DNA of 64,000 bases, taken from assembly GCA_965246845.1 (NCBI GenBank), contig CBDFFR010000004.1, positions 186,001 through 250,000 on the forward strand, read 5' to 3'. The notes below the pieces were generated by a model that saw only the letters and a list, made by a program, of their open reading frames with translations, did no database searches and had not been told where the DNA came from. How positions within the stretch are numbered: the first letter of the stretch is position 1; every line of letters starts with the position of its first letter. The stretch comes from JBBRMW01 sp965246845. Its GTDB lineage: Bacteria; Chloroflexota; Anaerolineae; Aggregatilineales; UBA2796. Shown here piece by piece: positions 19,041 to 28,225 of this stretch. A program made the translations under genes and the position numbers.

Positions 19041-19599
19041 CTTAAGGCGGGTGATTGAAGTTGCCCTTACGCTGGCCGACCAGCGCGGGTTTGAGGCTGT
19101 CACCCTGGCTGATGTCGCTGGAGTGTTGGGAATCCGCGTGCCATCGCTGTACAATCACATCTCAGGTCTGTCTGGGTTGCAGTCGGAGATGGCGCTGTGG
19201 GGTTCCCGCAAAATGCTTGAGGACACGCAGATGGCAGCTATCGGCAAGTCAGGGCGGGCGGCCATTGTGAGCATCTCAGACGCTTATCGCGCTTTCGCGC
19301 AGGCGCATCCCGGCGTGTATCCATCTCTGCTGCGCGCGCCGACGAAAGAGGAACCCGCCCACGCGGAAATTGCCGTCATCTGGGTCGATTTGTTGGCGCG
19401 GGTGCTGGCGCATTACAACCAGAACGAAAAAGACACGTTACACACCATTCGAGCATGGCGCAGTGTGATGCACGGTTTTATCAGCCTCGAAGTGGCTGGC
19501 GGTTTCGGTATGCCGCTGGATCGCGATGAGAGCTTCCGGCGGTTGATCGCCTTATTTGTCGATGGCATTGAGGCGCGGCAAAAAATGATTGCCATTTAG
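19018..19599 (+). CDS. TetR/AcrR-family transcriptional regulator
   Basis: A 193-residue repressor. The N-terminal helix-turn-helix reads VIEVALTLADQRGFEAVTLA, then VLGIRVPSLYNHISG. The C-terminal part (about 75-190) has the AWRSVMHGFISLE.AGGFG pattern of the WHG-type TetR ligand domain. It starts inside the end of the MBL gene (23-base overlap), and the operon promoter holds a perfect palindrome in its spacer that is the probable operator. A small hydrophobic inducer, perhaps the MBL substrate, would relieve repression. The gene downstream begins 26 bases after its stop and is likely under the same control. Confidence 0.9.
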   Translation: MAAHKQVNLRRVIEVALTLADQRGFEAVTLADVAGVLGIRVPSLYNHISGLSGLQSEMALWGSRKMLEDTQMAAIGKSGRAAIVSISDAYRAFAQAHPGVYPSLLRAPTKEEPAHAEIAVIWVDLLARVLAHYNQNEKDTLHTIRAWRSVMHGFISLEVAGGFGMPLDRDESFRRLIALFVDGIEARQKMIAI

Positions 19600-19625
19600 G
19601 GTATACCATAGAGAGGTACAACGCG

Positions 19626-21284
19626 ATGTATAAGCCAGTCATCTTTGCAATCGACGGAGATGCTGCAAAGTTGCAGGTGATCCAGCAGGAATTGAGCAAG
19701 CGTTACGGAACTGACTACGAAGTCAACTGCGAACCTTCAGCAGTGGTGGCGCTACAGCACCTGGAAGCTCTCAAGAACCGAGACCAACAGGTCGCGCTAC
19801 TTTTCACCGATCAGTTGCCGCCAGAAATGACTGGTATTGCGTTTTTGCAGAGCGCGCATGATTTACATCCCTATGCTCAACGTATTTTGCTTCGTGAGAT
19901 TGGGGATCGTGCAGTCTCTGAAACCGTTATTCAGGCGATGACTTTTGGCTGGATTGATAGCTATCTGGAGAAGCCAACAGGCGCTTTCGACGAACGATTT
20001 CATAGCCAGGTTGCCGCTTTGCTAGAAGTATGGTGGCGTTTTAATTTGCCGCGTCCTGAACAAGTTCAGGTGATTGGGGAACGCTGGTCAGAGCGCGCTC
20101 ATGAGTTTAGGGACCTGATGGATCGTTACGACGCCTCTTATAAATTCTATGATTTGGATTCGGCGGAAGGGCAAGCACTTTTAGAAAAGGTGGGACGATC
20201 TGACGGCCCCTTCCCGGTGGGGATTCTCGAAGATGGTAGTGTTCTCGCAAATCCATCCGATGAAGACCTTGCACGCGCCTACGATACCAATGAGAGTATT
20301 CAAGGCGGACTGTATGACCTGGCGATCATCGGCGCGGGCCCGGCAGGGCTTTCGGCGGCGGTTTACGGGGCGTCCGAAGGCTTGCGTACCATTGTCATCG
20401 AGCGTGTGGCACCTGGAGGGCAGGCGGGCACGACCTCACGCATTCGTAATTATCTCGGTTTTCCGTCGGGTGTCAGCGGGATAGATTTGGCAAGACGGGC
20501 TTATGGCCAGGCACAGTTGTTTGGTGCTGGATTCTATCTGGGCCGTGATGCCACCGAACTACGCACCGCTGGCGATCAGCGTATCGTCAAAATGTCCAAT
20601 GGCGTCGAGATCGCGTCGCGTTCCGTAATGTTAGCAATGGGCGTTGCCTACCGTCGTCTCGGCATACCTGATCTCGAAGTGTTGGTGGGCGCAGGCGTCT
20701 TCTATGGTGGAACCGTCACCGAAGCGCAAGCGATGCGCGGGCAAAAGGTGTTTCTTGCAGGGGCAGGGAACTCGGCGGGGCAGGCAGCACTCTACCTGGC
20801 AAAGTATGCTGACCGAGTGACCCTGCTGGTTCGTGGAGGTTCGCTCGCTGCCAGCATGTCGGATTATCTGATCCAGCAAATCGAGGCGACAGACAACGTT
20901 GAGGTGCGTCTAAATACGCAGATCGTTGGTGGGGATGGAACGCGACGGCTGGAACATTTGGTGTTGCAAACCACTTCTGGCGAGCGCGAGACCGTTCCGG
21001 CAGTGGCTTTGTTCGCCTACATCGGCGCACAACCGCATACGAATTGGCTGCCATCCTCGATTTCACGCGATAAGCAGGGATTTATCCTTACCGGCGCAGA
21101 TCTTGATGGATTTTTACCGGAGACTTGGCAGCTTTCCCGTGCCCCCTTGCAGATGGAGACAAGTATGCCAGGGGTCTTCGCTGCGGGAGACGTTCGCCAG
21201 CGTTCGGTCAAACGAGTAGCCGCTTCAGTGGGTGAAGGCGGAATTGCTATCCAGTACATTCATGAATATCTGAGGCCGATGTAA
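19626..21284 (+). CDS. receiver/thioredoxin-reductase-like fusion flavoprotein
   Basis: A 552-residue protein of three parts. Residues 1-135 are a receiver-like domain (FAIDGDAAKLQVIQ, LLFTDQLPPEMTG). Residues 145-215 look like a thioredoxin or glutaredoxin fold without cysteines. Residues 230-550 are a thioredoxin-reductase-like flavoprotein with FAD loop IIGAGPAGLSAA, GGQAGTTSRIRNYLGFP, NADPH loop FLAGAGNSAGQAA and FAAGDVRQRSVKR. The redox CxxC expected near residue 365 is replaced by FYGG, so it cannot be a normal disulfide reductase and may use another electron acceptor. Similar fusions are annotated in databases as fused response regulator/thioredoxin-disulfide reductase. It has its own ribosome binding site (GAGAGG) and follows the TetR gene closely. 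Confidence 0.88.
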   Translation: MYKPVIFAIDGDAAKLQVIQQELSKRYGTDYEVNCEPSAVVALQHLEALKNRDQQVALLFTDQLPPEMTGIAFLQSAHDLHPYAQRILLREIGDRAVSETVIQAMTFGWIDSYLEKPTGAFDERFHSQVAALLEVWWRFNLPRPEQVQVIGERWSERAHEFRDLMDRYDASYKFYDLDSAEGQALLEKVGRSDGPFPVGILEDGSVLANPSDEDLARAYDTNESIQGGLYDLAIIGAGPAGLSAAVYGASEGLRTIVIERVAPGGQAGTTSRIRNYLGFPSGVSGIDLARRAYGQAQLFGAGFYLGRDATELRTAGDQRIVKMSNGVEIASRSVMLAMGVAYRRLGIPDLEVLVGAGVFYGGTVTEAQAMRGQKVFLAGAGNSAGQAALYLAKYADRVTLLVRGGSLAASMSDYLIQQIEATDNVEVRLNTQIVGGDGTRRLEHLVLQTTSGERETVPAVALFAYIGAQPHTNWLPSSISRDKQGFILTGADLDGFLPETWQLSRAPLQMETSMPGVFAAGDVRQRSVKRVAASVGEGGIAIQYIHEYLRPM

Positions 21285-21336
21285 ACTCCCGTAGCGTGTA
21301 ACGGACTTAGCCGTTGCGAAAAGTAACTAAAGTAGG

Positions 21337-21846
21337 TTATCGAAAGTTTTTGGCGAAGGTGAGACGTAGGGACGAGCCAAGGTCATTTTGAGCGTTCAAG
21401 ATGCGCGTTACATTGTCGCGTAGAGAAGCAAGTGTTGGAAAAAGCTTGTTGACCCAGGCTTTTTCCTTAAGATGTTTCCAGAAGCGTTCAATCAGGTTGA
21501 GTTCAGGGCAGTATTGCGGAAGCCAGAGAACGCGGACGCGGTGAGCAAACAGGCTCAAGAGCGCCTGTACCGAAGCACTATGGTGATAAGAAGCATTGTC
21601 CATCACCAGAACCACTGCTTGGGTAGGATAGGTATGAATCAGCAGATGCTCAAGAAACGCGATAAAGCTCTGACTGTTTTTCCGATCAACGTGGAGACTG
21701 GTTACACAGTCGGTGCGATAGTTATATGCACCAATCTCGTGCAAATAGGAGCGCTTTCCGGTAAAGGCGGGGATGGTTTTTTGCTGCCCACGTTTCATCC
21801 AGGCATTACGAACCGGATAGTTCAGACTGAGGGTTGTTTCGTCCAC
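21337..21846 (-). CDS. IS630 transposase, C-terminal catalytic frame
   Basis: The catalytic half of the transposase, reached by -1 frameshifting. Upstream of the first ATG the frame reads ELLFVDETT, giving the first catalytic Asp; VLVMDNASYHHS holds the second, and CPELNLIERFWKHLK the Glu, so the DDE triad is complete. The frame therefore starts functionally at the slippage site near 21885 and not at an independent start codon. The element looks active or recently active. Confidence 0.9.
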   Translation of the reverse strand: MDETTLSLNYPVRNAWMKRGQQKTIPAFTGKRSYLHEIGAYNYRTDCVTSLHVDRKNSQSFIAFLEHLLIHTYPTQAVVLVMDNASYHHSASVQALLSLFAHRVRVLWLPQYCPELNLIERFWKHLKEKAWVNKLFPTLASLRDNVTRILNAQNDLGSSLRLTFAKNFR

Positions 21847-22397
21847 AAAGAGAAGCTCGATAGCCTCATTAAGCGCCCCTTTTTTAGCTCGTCGAGCAAC
21901 TCGGCAGCTTGTTGTTTCGCACTCTGGTTCTGCTTGAGGGTCAAGTCAGCTTTGGGTCTACGGTAAACGTACCCCTCACGTTCCAGCAAAATCGCAAATC
22001 GTCCGATGCTCAACCGGATACCGCTGACCTGTTCCAAATGGTCTCGCAAGCGCTCTGCCGTCCAGACCGTAAATGGATACCCATAATTTGACGGGTCTGT
22101 CTCCAGTGTTTGTGCCAGCACCCGACAGTAATCCGGTGTCCCCTTGCGCGGACGCCCACTTTTCGGCTTGTCGGCCAGTCCCTCAAGCCCTTCCTCACGA
22201 TACCGCCGATGCCAGCCATACACCGTGTTAGCCTGTGTCATCACCATTGCCCCTACTTGCTCCGGGTGATAACCCAACCCAAGCAACCGCACCGCGATTG
22301 CGCGCTGCCGTACTTTTGCTCGTTCATCGCTGTTGATAGCGCTTTCCAGCCCCTTCAACTGTTCTTCTGTCAGTTCAAAGTTGACTCGTCGTGTCAT
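21822..22397 (-). CDS. IS630 transposase, N-terminal frame
   Basis: 191 codons giving the DNA-binding part of an IS630 transposase: a paired-type helix-turn-helix (LGLGYHPEQVGAMVM, TVYGWHRRYREEGLEGL) with the linker KPKSGRPRKG and a second winged part (WTAERLRDHLEQVSGI). The first catalytic Asp region is not in this frame; after the slippage heptamer at 21885-21879 the ribosome must shift by -1 to continue. If it does not shift, a short N-terminal product is made that could act as an inhibitor, as in other insertion sequences. Confidence 0.9.
   Translation of the reverse strand: MTRRVNFELTEEQLKGLESAINSDERAKVRQRAIAVRLLGLGYHPEQVGAMVMTQANTVYGWHRRYREEGLEGLADKPKSGRPRKGTPDYCRVLAQTLETDPSNYGYPFTVWTAERLRDHLEQVSGIRLSIGRFAILLEREGYVYRRPKADLTLKQNQSAKQQAAELLDELKKGRLMRLSSFSLWTKQPSV
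21879..21885 (-). promoter_or_regulatory. programmed -1 frameshift heptamer
   Basis: On the coding strand the bases are A AAA AAG, in phase with the first frame (codons CTA AAA AAG). Slipping back by one base leads directly into the catalytic frame. This is a classic slippery heptamer for IS elements. Confidence 0.88.
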
Positions 22398-22528
22398 CCG
22401 TCTCAGTTTACCCCGTTCGTGATTTTCTTTCGATAACCTACTTTAGACAGCCGTAGCAGAGGACAAACAAGGTGGGGAATAGGGGTTTCCGGCAAAGGAC
22501 CGGGTGAGGGCGCTCAATGCAGGTAAGC

Positions 22529-22554
22529 CATTTTTGCGGAGACTGTCAAAAATG
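22529..22554. terminator. candidate bidirectional terminator hairpin
   Basis: CATTTTTG (22529-22536) pairs with CAAAAATG (22547-22554) over a 10-base loop. AGCCAT and ATGGCT outside can extend it with a small bulge. It lies downstream of the minus-strand Kelch gene. It lacks a G+C-rich stem, so the call is tentative. Confidence 0.3.
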
Positions 22555-22716
22555 ATGGCTCTCCCTCAAGTTTGGTGCAAGTAAGCAGCCGTTGGTGCAA
22601 CAATAGGACTTGGCTATGTGGTTCGTACCGGATTGTGGTGCTTGCCTTTGCGCTTTTTGCGTGTTCATTACCACTGCTGCAACAAACTTGCGGGAGAACC
22701 ACTTACTTTACAGTTT

Positions 22717-22727
22717 CCCCTATCGGG
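22717..22727 (+). repeat. CCCCTATCGGG repeat, copy 1
   Basis: The bases CCCCTATCGGG occur here, preceded by TTT, just past the end of the Kelch gene. Copies 2 and 3 lie in the recombinase remnant (25937-25947) and in the second serine recombinase gene (45528-45538). Confidence 0.6.
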
Positions 22728-22740
22728 CGCACCAGCACCC

Positions 22741-24222
22741 TCAACCTGCGTACACATACGCCGCGTCACTTGACCGTATTCCCGCGTCATACCCACCCAA
22801 GATCAGCACATCACCCGTCGGGAGCGTCGTAGCTGTCATGTAGTACAGTGTCTCGGCTATCTTGCCCGCCGCCACCGTAAATGCCCTGACCGCCGGATTA
22901 TATACCTCGACCTGACTCCCACTCCCCACCACCAGCACCCGATCATCGTACAGTTTCACCACCGAATCAACGATCTTATACCGTCCCTCGCGCATGGCCG
23001 GCGCGTCCCGGAATGTACCCGCCGCTGTGTCGTAAATTTCAGCGCTCTTGAACGTCCCCACCGCCCCGTACTCCTCGACATCCGCACCACCTACAACTAA
23101 CACGTCGCCATTGGATAGTGGCATCGCAGCGTGCTTGTGCCGTCCGATATTTAGCGCCCCCGTTTTGGTGAACGTTCTGCGCGTCTGGTCGTAAAGTTCG
23201 GCGCTGGCCGTCACCTGTGTGCCATTGCGCCCACCCACGATCAGAATCTGACCATTAAACAACCATGTGGCGGTGAACGAGGCGCGCGGCTCGGTCATGT
23301 CTCCAATTGCTGTAAACGTTCGCTTCCGATAATCGTAAATTTCAGCGCTCGTCAGTGATTGACGGTAGCCGTTGGTGTATCCACCCATGACCAGCACATT
23401 CCCATCATCCAGCAAAATCGCGGCGAAACCTTCGCGCGGCGCAGTCAGTGATCCCACAGCAGTAAAGGTGTGTGTTGCCGGGTCGTAAAGTTCGGCGCTG
23501 GAGAGACGCCCGCTTTTACCATACCCGCCAATAATCAGCACCAACCCATCGTTCAGTTCTACTGCCACATGGCTTACCCGCGCATCGGTCATCTTGGTTT
23601 CCAGAGCCGTAAATTCGCGCTTCTGCATGTCGTAAAGTTCCGCGCTGTCGAAAATGTTGCCTTCGCCCGCCATCCCGCCCGTGATCAACACCGTGCCGTC
23701 ACGAAGCATAGTCGCGGTATGCCCAGCGCGCGGCGTGGTCATCGTCACGGCAAGTTTTTCTACCCGTCCGGGCGTCTGGTCGGCTACGCGGAAGACCACT
23801 TCACCGGAGTCGTTGCCGTGCTGCACAATCATCCGCCAGCAGCCCGCCTTCGGGAAAATAAAGCCTGTCCCATATTCTGCGCCGGGACGCTCCCAGGTTG
23901 AGCCACCGTGCGCTTCCGGTCCCCATGTCGGCAGAACTTCCGTACCATCCTCGTGCCGCGCCACAATGCTGAAATTGCCGAACCCCGTCATACGCCAGAC
24001 AATTTTCACCTCATGTCCTGTTTGGAACGGCTTTGGCGGGGTGAACAGGAGCGCCCATAGCTCTTGCGTGTCCGACGTCCCTCTTACTTCGGGGAAATTC
24101 GTAATGCCGCCCTGAATGGGGGTCGCCACGCACGCCGATTGCAAGGCCTCTGCCCGCAATGCACCGCCGCTTGAAAGAAGCGCACATAACCACACCACCA
24201 CACATATTACATACCGCAGCAT
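22741..24222 (-). CDS. secreted Kelch-repeat protein
   Basis: A 493-residue exported protein. The signal peptide is MLRYVICVVVWLCALLSSGG with cleavage near ALRAEA. After a domain of about 130 residues, six to seven Kelch repeats follow, each with a pattern like PRAGHTATMLRDGTVLITGG and SAELYD...F, which would form a beta-propeller. Such proteins bind carbohydrate or protein ligands outside the cell; no catalytic residues are seen. The start at ATG 24222 is chosen because GGAG stands 9 bases upstream; the longer GTG start at 24237 contains that site. It lies alone between two transposable elements. Confidence 0.88.
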   Translation of the reverse strand: MLRYVICVVVWLCALLSSGGALRAEALQSACVATPIQGGITNFPEVRGTSDTQELWALLFTPPKPFQTGHEVKIVWRMTGFGNFSIVARHEDGTEVLPTWGPEAHGGSTWERPGAEYGTGFIFPKAGCWRMIVQHGNDSGEVVFRVADQTPGRVEKLAVTMTTPRAGHTATMLRDGTVLITGGMAGEGNIFDSAELYDMQKREFTALETKMTDARVSHVAVELNDGLVLIIGGYGKSGRLSSAELYDPATHTFTAVGSLTAPREGFAAILLDDGNVLVMGGYTNGYRQSLTSAEIYDYRKRTFTAIGDMTEPRASFTATWLFNGQILIVGGRNGTQVTASAELYDQTRRTFTKTGALNIGRHKHAAMPLSNGDVLVVGGADVEEYGAVGTFKSAEIYDTAAGTFRDAPAMREGRYKIVDSVVKLYDDRVLVVGSGSQVEVYNPAVRAFTVAAGKIAETLYYMTATTLPTGDVLILGGYDAGIRSSDAAYVYAG

Positions 24223-24447
24223 TTGGCTGTTCTCCACTACATAGATGGTCCGGCGATTGTATCCAACTGTTGCTCTGATCTATACTCGCGTCTACACCAT
24301 CAGAGGGTGGATATTTCACGTCCAAACCACCGCGAATAACGGTCGATCCGCGTTCGCGTCCACATGCAGCGTTGGTGTGGTGGACGACAATCACGATTGC
24401 ACTTGTGTCGCGTCGCACCTGGTCGAGCGAGTCCAGAATGTAGCCTA

Positions 24448-25435
24448 CGTCTAATGTGAAATGGAAAAGGTTTGGAGGTCAAAGGCAAAGTCACGGGCAA
24501 GCAAGCGCTTGAGAACCAAACAGGTGACTTTGAGGGTGATGCGAGCGGTCAAGCCAGCTACCGTTTTAGCAAGCAAGCGCTCAAGGTTGCGCCCTGTGTT
24601 CTGGAGTTGGTGAAAGACGCCTTCGATGCGTTCACGTAAACTGCCCAGCGCGGCGTCGAGTAGCGGATGATTTTGTTGGGACTGGTTGGCGCGTTTGGGA
24701 GTGAGGACACAGTTGCCGGTTTCATCGGCAATGCTGGCTTGCCAATCCGCGCCAAGAAAGCCCTTGTCGGCCAGGATGTCACAGTCGTTGACACGGTACA
24801 GAACACTCTCGGCAGCAAGACGTTCGTCGGTGTTGGCAGCCACCAGGTCGTAGACGACGGGCAGACCGTCGCAGGTACTCAGCAGCACGAGTTTGAAGCC
24901 GAAGTAGTGCAGCTTACGCGCCGCACACTGACCATACCCGGCATACCCTGCAAAGTCACTATGTGTTTTGGACCGTTTGTAGCCTACCACCGGGACAGGT
25001 TTGGTATCCAGCAGCAGGCACTCGCAGGTATACCCACCCAACATCCCCAACCACGCTTGCCGTAGTGCTTCCACCACCGCTTGTAAGGCTCGCCCGCGTC
25101 GATTGTACTGGCTCTGGTCCACCAGCTTAGGAAACAGGTCCAGATGGTTGGCACGCATGTATGCCACATACTGCGTTTCGCCCGGATATGGCACAAAATC
25201 ATGCGCCAGCAGCAATGTCAACAATTCGCTGTCGCTGAACTGCGCTTTTGCGCCTGTCTTACCCTTTAGCAGATGCCGTCCCTCTGTTTGATACCAGTCG
25301 TCTACCAGCACGTACAGCGTGGTCAAAAGCGTTTCCAGGTCTATACTTGTCATGGGAATGGGTCCGATTGACTGTAGGGGTACCTTCAATCTTGCGTCCC
25401 ATTCCCCTTTTCGCCAAATTCATTCCACATCAGAC
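24448..25435 (-). mobile_element. IS982-family insertion sequence
   Basis: The inner ends CGTCTAATGTGAAATG (left) and the complement of CGTCTGATGTGGAATG (right) form imperfect inverted repeats. The 8-bp sequence GTAGCCTA is present on both sides (24440-24447 and 25436-25443) and is the target duplication. Because that sequence is itself partly palindromic, the exact end could shift by 3 bases. The element of about 988 bp carries one intact transposase and splits a serine-recombinase reading frame. Confidence 0.88.
24451..25353 (-). CDS. IS982-family transposase
   Basis: About 300 residues. Family marks are FSDSELLTLLLAHDF near the N-terminus, LLLDTKPVPV (first Asp), DILADKGFLGADWQ (second Asp) and RERIEGVFHQLQNTGRNLER (Glu), which give a complete DDE catalytic set. 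The start is taken at ATG 25353 (MTSIDLETLLTTLY); a longer frame to TTG 25389 would run into the inverted repeat. The stop codon lies inside the left inverted repeat. Confidence 0.92.
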   Translation of the reverse strand: MTSIDLETLLTTLYVLVDDWYQTEGRHLLKGKTGAKAQFSDSELLTLLLAHDFVPYPGETQYVAYMRANHLDLFPKLVDQSQYNRRGRALQAVVEALRQAWLGMLGGYTCECLLLDTKPVPVVGYKRSKTHSDFAGYAGYGQCAARKLHYFGFKLVLLSTCDGLPVVYDLVAANTDERLAAESVLYRVNDCDILADKGFLGADWQASIADETGNCVLTPKRANQSQQNHPLLDAALGSLRERIEGVFHQLQNTGRNLERLLAKTVAGLTARITLKVTCLVLKRLLARDFAFDLQTFSISH

Positions 25436-25930
25436 GTAGCCTATATCCTTCATGCCGTTATCGACAAAATCATGACGGACATCCTCACTCGCGAGAACCT
25501 GCGTCCGATTGCAGATGAAATGGTCAGGTCGATGACCGCGCAGAACGAGGATGTGAACGAGCGTCTGAAAGGGTTGCACGGTCGGCTGTGCGAAGTACAG
25601 GCGGCCATCGGCAAGTTGATGGATGTCGTTGAGACGGTTGGCATGTCACCGAGCGTTAAGAAGCGATTGACCGACCGCGAAACTGAAGAACGCGACTTGA
25701 CTGCGCAGATCGCCGATACCGAAGCGCTGCTCATCCGCGCCCGCGATATTCCGCGCATCTCAACCAAGAAACTGGACGAGTTCATCGCCAGTATGCGCGA
25801 AACCCTGCTCGGCAACGATGTAGAGCGGGCGCGAATGGCGCTCCAGCGCTTTGTCGCGAAGATTGTGGTATATGACAAAACGGGAACGATCTATTACTTG
25901 TTCCCGTTTCATGATATATCTAGTCTACCT

Positions 25931-25985
25931 ACTTTGCCCCTATCGGGCTTCCGAGACAGACCCTGCTCCATGCCTTCGGAGGCTT
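25931..25985. repeat. CCCCTATCGGG repeat, copy 2, with inverted partner
   Basis: CTTTGCCCCTATCGGG (25932-25947) is followed about 24 bases later by CCTGCTCCATGCCTT, the complement of AAGGCATGGAGCAGG. In copy 3 the same two blocks are adjacent and in the opposite relative orientation. Confidence 0.65.
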
Positions 25986-26389
25986 CGACCTTCTTCATCG
26001 ACTGGATTTACACCGATGTTCCACTGCCCGACGCGCCTATCTCCGGTGAGACCCCCGCAAGGTTGAGCGCAACAATGCCATCATTGAACGCCACCGGAAT
26101 GGCGAGCCTGTGCCAGACTTAGCCGAAGCGTATGGCATCTCGGAGCAACGCATTCACCAAATATTGCGTGGCAGACGCAATTAGGGACAGAGACGATAAA
26201 ATAAATTTTTTTGGCGATAACACTCAATAAGATACATCTGATGGTGAAGACCTCACCATTTGAAAAAAGATGCTGTGTAACTGAGTTTCATGTTTGGTCG
26301 AATACCTGCCTTTTTTCTGTGGAAGGACGCATTTCGTCAGCGCAATACGCTATACTTGGTTGCAATCCATTTTGATAAAGGGAAATTTC

Positions 26390-28225
26390 ATGCGTCGAAA
26401 GATTCTCTTAAATCTAACTACGGTTTTTGTTTTGTCGCTTATGGTTTCAGCACAGTTTACACCCGATAGTGCAAAGGCTTCGCCTGAAGAGAATACATAT
26501 TCTATTTTTAGAAGCACCAACCACACTCCAAAAACCGATGTGGTTTTGAAACAAGGTAATCAGGTCATCCTTTCATCATCAAGCGACACGGAGATACCGA
26601 TCTTCTCCGGTCCAGATGCCTCACTCAAGCCAATGTTCTCACTGTTGCCAGGAACGATACTTACCCTGACGCACGGTCCCGATTCCGATAAACTCTTAAA
26701 ATCCATAATATGGTGGCGGGTACGTGGTATTGGGATAGAAGGGTGGGTGCTTCTCCAAAATTCAGGTAGTGATGGTCCGAATTTGAAGCTGTCCAGTGCC
26801 GATGTACTTAAAGACCTTGCAAATAGTTTCGATAAGCGGGTGCGAAAAAGTCCGGCTGATGGGCGTGCTTTGCTTCTGCGTGGAGTTGTGAAGTATAGCC
26901 AGAAAGACTACGTGACAGCTGTGGCTGATTTTGAGCAGGCAGCAAGATCGGATGCAAAGAATATATATATCCCATTTTACAAAGGGCTTGCGTATTTGGA
27001 GCAGCAATTGTTCGATGAGGCAACTCGCGCATTTTCGCAAGCAATAGCTCTACAGCCTCAAAACGCATTACTATACTACAGTCGGGGACGAACGTATCAG
27101 GATGCGCCGTTTGATTATGACTGTTATTCTGGTACAGGCTTCCGAGACGTACGGGTGCGGAGCGCAATCAGTGCTGATTACGATACTGCACTCAGGCTAC
27201 AATCGCAAATGGCTGTTGTTTACAACAACTTGGGCGTGATTGCGGGTGATGAATACCAAACAACACGTGCAATAGACGAGTATCGACAGGCCATCCGTGT
27301 TGACGCATTTCACACCTTTGCGTACTCCAATCTCTCAATAGAATACCTGGATGTAGACCTTGATCTCGCCCTGGACTATGCCAATAAAGCCATCGAGATA
27401 GAGCCTACTCTTGGCGTGGGATACATATCACGGGCGGATGTGTATTACGAACAGGGTAAATATGCGTCTGCAATGAAGGACTTGGACACAGCTCAGAGGG
27501 CAGACCCAACTCAAGGATACATCTATACGTTACGTGCAAAAATTCTTACGGCGCAGGACGATTTTGCGGGAGCCGTTGAAGCATACAGACCTGCTCTTCA
27601 GTATGATGCCACAAATGCGTGCGTGTTCTATAACTTCGGGTCGTTTCTGGATAAAGACGGACAATATGAGAACGCAATCGAGAGCTACTCACGTGCAATC
27701 GAAATGTTTCCCAAATTCGTTGCGGCTTACGTCAACCGCTCAGTTGCGTACGAAGAACTTGGTCGGTATGAAGATGCACTGGCCGACTTGGGAACGCTGA
27801 TTGGGTTGAACCCCGGTGCGGCAGCAGCATATCACACGCGCCGCGCACGAGTGTATCAACGTATTCCTGATTTCGATCAGGCGATTGAAGAGTATTCGCT
27901 CGCCATTTCATTTGACCCTTCTGACCCGGACAATTTTATTGAGCGGGCATACGTCTATTTGCTGATCGACAAGGAAGACCTGGCAATTCAGGACTATAGC
28001 ACAGCCCTCAGACTGAACCCCGGTGATTACAAGGTAGCTGAATACGTTGGGGATTACTACTACGATCACAAGCTGTATGAGCGGGCGCTATACTATTATG
28101 AGCTATTCGTCACTGCCTCTCCGACGCGCAATACGGTTATCGAGCAGCGCGTTCAAGAGTTGAAAATCCGGTTTCGTCCGACACCCACTCCCCGATCCAT
28201 ACCGCCCGTCGCGCCGGGGCAGTAG
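26390..28225 (+). CDS. exported SH3-TPR protein
   Basis: A 611-residue protein with a signal peptide (RRKILLNLTTVFVLSLMVSA). Residues about 55-130 resemble a bacterial SH3 domain (GPDASLKPMFSLLPGT, WWRVRGIGIEGWVLL). The rest is about ten tetratricopeptide repeats, such as AIDEYRQAIRVDAFHTFAYSNL, a scaffold for protein contacts. The tail is proline-rich (FRPTPTPRSIPPVAPG). ATG 26390 is used because AAGGGA lies 6 bases before it; an upstream in-frame start at 26294 would give an atypical leader. It probably acts at the cell surface or periplasm-like space; its partner is unknown. Confidence 0.85.
   Translation: MRRKILLNLTTVFVLSLMVSAQFTPDSAKASPEENTYSIFRSTNHTPKTDVVLKQGNQVILSSSSDTEIPIFSGPDASLKPMFSLLPGTILTLTHGPDSDKLLKSIIWWRVRGIGIEGWVLLQNSGSDGPNLKLSSADVLKDLANSFDKRVRKSPADGRALLLRGVVKYSQKDYVTAVADFEQAARSDAKNIYIPFYKGLAYLEQQLFDEATRAFSQAIALQPQNALLYYSRGRTYQDAPFDYDCYSGTGFRDVRVRSAISADYDTALRLQSQMAVVYNNLGVIAGDEYQTTRAIDEYRQAIRVDAFHTFAYSNLSIEYLDVDLDLALDYANKAIEIEPTLGVGYISRADVYYEQGKYASAMKDLDTAQRADPTQGYIYTLRAKILTAQDDFAGAVEAYRPALQYDATNACVFYNFGSFLDKDGQYENAIESYSRAIEMFPKFVAAYVNRSVAYEELGRYEDALADLGTLIGLNPGAAAAYHTRRARVYQRIPDFDQAIEEYSLAISFDPSDPDNFIERAYVYLLIDKEDLAIQDYSTALRLNPGDYKVAEYVGDYYYDHKLYERALYYYELFVTASPTRNTVIEQRVQELKIRFRPTPTPRSIPPVAPGQ

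Larger units (their letters stand above)
21330..22443 (-). mobile_element. IS630-family insertion sequence, complete
   Basis: A complete 1114-bp element. The ends are perfect inverted repeats: AAGTAGGTTATCGAAAG on the left (from 21330) and its complement on the right (to 22443). The target duplication TA flanks it at 21328-21329 and 22444-22445, as is usual for the IS630/Tc1 group. One transposase is encoded on the minus strand in two frames joined by a -1 slippage site. It sits between the fusion flavoprotein and the Kelch gene and splits a short dyad-rich intergenic region. Confidence 0.93.
24245..26184 (+). pseudogene. serine recombinase C-terminal remnant split by IS982
   Basis: Two pieces of one former gene. 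The left piece (24245-24447) ends with CTCVASHLVERVQNVAY, the zinc-ribbon end and following helix of a large serine recombinase. The right piece (25436 onward) continues with VAYILHAVIDKIMTDILTRE, then the long coiled-coil domain, and ends with KIVVYDKTGTIYYLFP. Removing IS982 and one GTAGCCTA copy joins the two in the same frame. Near 26055 the frame shifts; the neighbouring frame carries the end of the protein, a helix-turn-helix tail (DLAEAYGISEQRIHQILRG) stopping at 26184. The catalytic N-terminal half is missing. Confidence 0.85.
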
